Shown here: positions 5,728-6,963 of the stretch, piece by piece
How the letters are laid out: each line of letters starts with the position of its first letter
Numbering within the stretch: position 1 is the stretch's first letter
Assembly: GCA_022361315.1 (NCBI GenBank)
Contig: JAKSBB010001034.1
Coordinates: 1-6,963 of the forward strand
Direction: 5' to 3'
Source of the DNA: Desulfobacterales bacterium
GTDB taxonomy: Bacteria; Desulfobacterota; Desulfobacteria; Desulfobacterales; Desulfobacteraceae
DNA: 6,963 bases
Program-made: the position numbers and the translations under genes
Notes under the pieces: model-generated
The model's database searches: none
The model's input: the letters and a program-made list of their open reading frames with translations, nothing else
Told to the model about the DNA's origin: nothing

Positions 5728-5739
5728 GATTCAGACCTT
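5720..5739. repeat. Inverted repeat over the -35 box, possible operator
   Basis: AAGGTC (5720-5725) and GACCTT (5734-5739) form a perfect 6-bp inverted repeat with an 8-bp gap, so the half-site centres are 14 bp apart. The left half covers most of the -35 of the leftward promoter, and the right half ends 18 bp before the -35 of the rightward promoter. A regulator bound here could affect both. A repeat this short can arise by chance. Confidence 0.35.
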
Positions 5740-5757
5740 AATTGTCCCTTTTTTGTA

Positions 5758-5785
5758 TTGATAAACCGGACAGAATGCCTATAAT
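5758..5785 (+). promoter_or_regulatory. Predicted sigma70 promoter of the TraB/PrgY-like gene
   Basis: TTGATA (5758-5763) and a perfect TATAAT (5780-5785) are separated by 16 bases. Transcription should start at about 5792, leaving a leader of about 35 nt before the ATG at 5827. It diverges from the promoter at 5699-5727, with 30 bp between the two -35 boxes. Confidence 0.75.
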
Positions 5786-5826
5786 ACAACTCCTTGAATT
5801 AACCAGAAGAAAGGCAAACGCCACAT

Positions 5827-6963
5827 ATGGACCAAACGATTACCGGCCAAGACGCTTTAGATAACGCTATAGACCAGGAACAGCCGAACACGCCCGATAA
5901 TAACGATATTCACAACCTGACATGGGAAGATAAAGAAATCATCCTCATCGGCACGGCCCACGTTTCCCGCCGGAGTGCGGACCTGGTGACGGAGACCATC
6001 CGGGCCGAACAGCCGGACACCGTCTGTGTGGAATTGTGCAACACCCGTCTGGCATCCATCCGGGATTCGGACCGCTGGCGGAACATGGACATTGTAAAAG
6101 TCATCAAAGAAAAAAAAGCATTGATGCTGTTCATGAATCTGCTGCTCTCCTCCTTCCAGAAGAAAATTGCGGATAAGTTTGGTGTCAAACCCGGCCAGGA
6201 AATGATCAACGCCATTGATGCGGCAGATGAAATAGATGCCACCCTGGTACCGGCAGACCGGGAGATCCAGACCACCCTGTCCAGGGTATGGCGGGGCATG
6301 GGGTTCTGGGAAAAACTCAAACTGATCTTCTCCATGGTCTTTTCATTCGGCCAGTCCGACGAAATTGAAGAGGCTGATATCGAAAAGATGAAGCAGGAAG
6401 ATATGCTTCAATCGTTACTGTCCGAGGTGAAAGATGCCCATCCCATCATTGAGCGGGCGTTGATAGACGAACGGGACCAGTTCCTGGCCGAACATATCCG
6501 TTCTGCACCGGGCGAAAAGACGGTGGCCGTGGTCGGGGCCGCCCACGTTCCCGGTATAAAGCGGTACATCGGGGATGCCGTTCCCATTGATGTGCCCGCC
6601 CTCAATGAGATTCCTCCGGCAGGCAATACCGGCAAGGTGCTCAAATGGTTGATCCCCGGACTTATTTTGCTTCTTTTTGTGGCAGGATTTCTGATGGAAG
6701 GCAAGAATGCAGGCACGGATATGATATGGATATGGGTGCTGGCCAACGGCATTTTTGCAGGTATCGGCGCCCTTGCCGCCATGGCACATCCCTATACCAT
6801 TGCCTCATCCATACTTGCCGCCCCCCTGACCTCTTTAAATCCCATGATTGCTGCCGGCTGGGTTTCCGGTCTGGTGGAAGCCTTTTCACGAAAACCAAAG
6901 GTCAAGGACCTGGAGGCGATTCCAGAAGATATCACCTCTGTCCGGGGATTCTGGAAAAACAAT
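5827..6963 (+). CDS. TraB/PrgY-family protein (partial, 3' end beyond window)
   Basis: 379 codons are open to the window edge with no stop. The product belongs to the TraB/PrgY (pheromone-shutdown) family, distantly related to the Tiki/GumN metalloprotease-like fold. Motifs seen are IGTAHVS (41-47) and VGAAHVPGI (236-244), the two GxxH motifs; VELCNTR (68-74) with the conserved Glu and Arg; VPADREI (141-147); and ERD (215-217). Residues 1-30 are an acidic, Asn/Gln-rich extension. The C-terminal part is hydrophobic, with likely membrane segments at about 272-290, 299-320 and 324-350, then a cytosolic-looking stretch ending in SVRGFWKNN. By family comparison a final hydrophobic segment of a few tens of residues is probably missing. 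The ATG at 5827 has AAAGG 12 nt upstream, a rather long spacing. Enterococcal PrgY lowers endogenous pheromone activity; the substrate of chromosomal homologues like this one is unknown, and peptide processing is only an inference. Confidence 0.9.
   Translation, partial: MDQTITGQDALDNAIDQEQPNTPDNNDIHNLTWEDKEIILIGTAHVSRRSADLVTETIRAEQPDTVCVELCNTRLASIRDSDRWRNMDIVKVIKEKKALMLFMNLLLSSFQKKIADKFGVKPGQEMINAIDAADEIDATLVPADREIQTTLSRVWRGMGFWEKLKLIFSMVFSFGQSDEIEEADIEKMKQEDMLQSLLSEVKDAHPIIERALIDERDQFLAEHIRSAPGEKTVAVVGAAHVPGIKRYIGDAVPIDVPALNEIPPAGNTGKVLKWLIPGLILLLFVAGFLMEGKNAGTDMIWIWVLANGIFAGIGALAAMAHPYTIASSILAAPLTSLNPMIAAGWVSGLVEAFSRKPKVKDLEAIPEDITSVRGFWKNN

Noticed and set aside
5910..6898. Minus-strand frames of 141, 124, 124 and 78 aa opposite the TraB/PrgY-like gene
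   Set aside because: The plus strand encodes a continuous 379-residue family protein. The minus frames have no family features.
1..6963. Mobile element, CRISPR array, tRNA or toxin-antitoxin pair
   Set aside because: No transposase, integrase, regularly spaced repeats, cloverleaf or toxin motif was found. The 68-aa gene overlaps a membrane transporter-like gene, not a toxin.

Overview
The window looks like ordinary chromosome from a Gram-negative, probably sulfate-reducing, Desulfobacterales-like bacterium. This taxonomic guess is inference. It rests on moderate GC, the style of the rRNA leader, and the gene set (a FmdB zinc ribbon, a Gate-domain membrane protein, recN and a TraB/PrgY-like protein). 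Only about 30 nt of 16S rRNA are inside the window, too few for a firm assignment.

Left edge (1-302): the first 30 bases are the 5' end of a 16S rRNA gene on the minus strand, running off the window. Upstream of it lie an rrn leader with a boxA-like antitermination site and a strong sigma70-type promoter. That promoter is preceded by T-tracts phased at 10 bp. Divergent to it, on the plus strand, is ltaE (low-specificity L-threonine aldolase, 403-1428), with its own promoter, a hairpin at the start of its transcript, and a terminator.

Middle (1491-5690, all minus strand): read in the direction of transcription, the order is a 68-aa protein of unknown function, a Gate-domain (nucleoside-recognition-like) membrane protein, recN (DNA repair ATPase), a FmdB-family zinc ribbon protein and a cytoplasmic glycerophosphodiester phosphodiesterase. 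The first three overlap (17 nt and 41 nt) and probably form one transcript from a promoter at about 5699-5727. The last two are set apart by a 178-nt gap with a near-consensus promoter for fmdB. A perfect 11-bp stem-loop lies between fmdB and the phosphodiesterase gene.

Right edge (5691-6963): a short divergent promoter region leads rightwards into a TraB/PrgY-like gene that is cut by the window end. It has two GxxH motifs and a hydrophobic C-terminal half.

There are no signs of mobile elements, CRISPR arrays, tRNAs or foreign base composition. The least understood part is the divergent unit of the TraB/PrgY-like gene and the small-protein/Gate-protein/recN transcript. The small protein has no Shine-Dalgarno and a promoter placed so close that its mRNA may be leaderless. 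An inverted repeat covers that promoter's -35. No complete new system can be claimed from the sequence alone.
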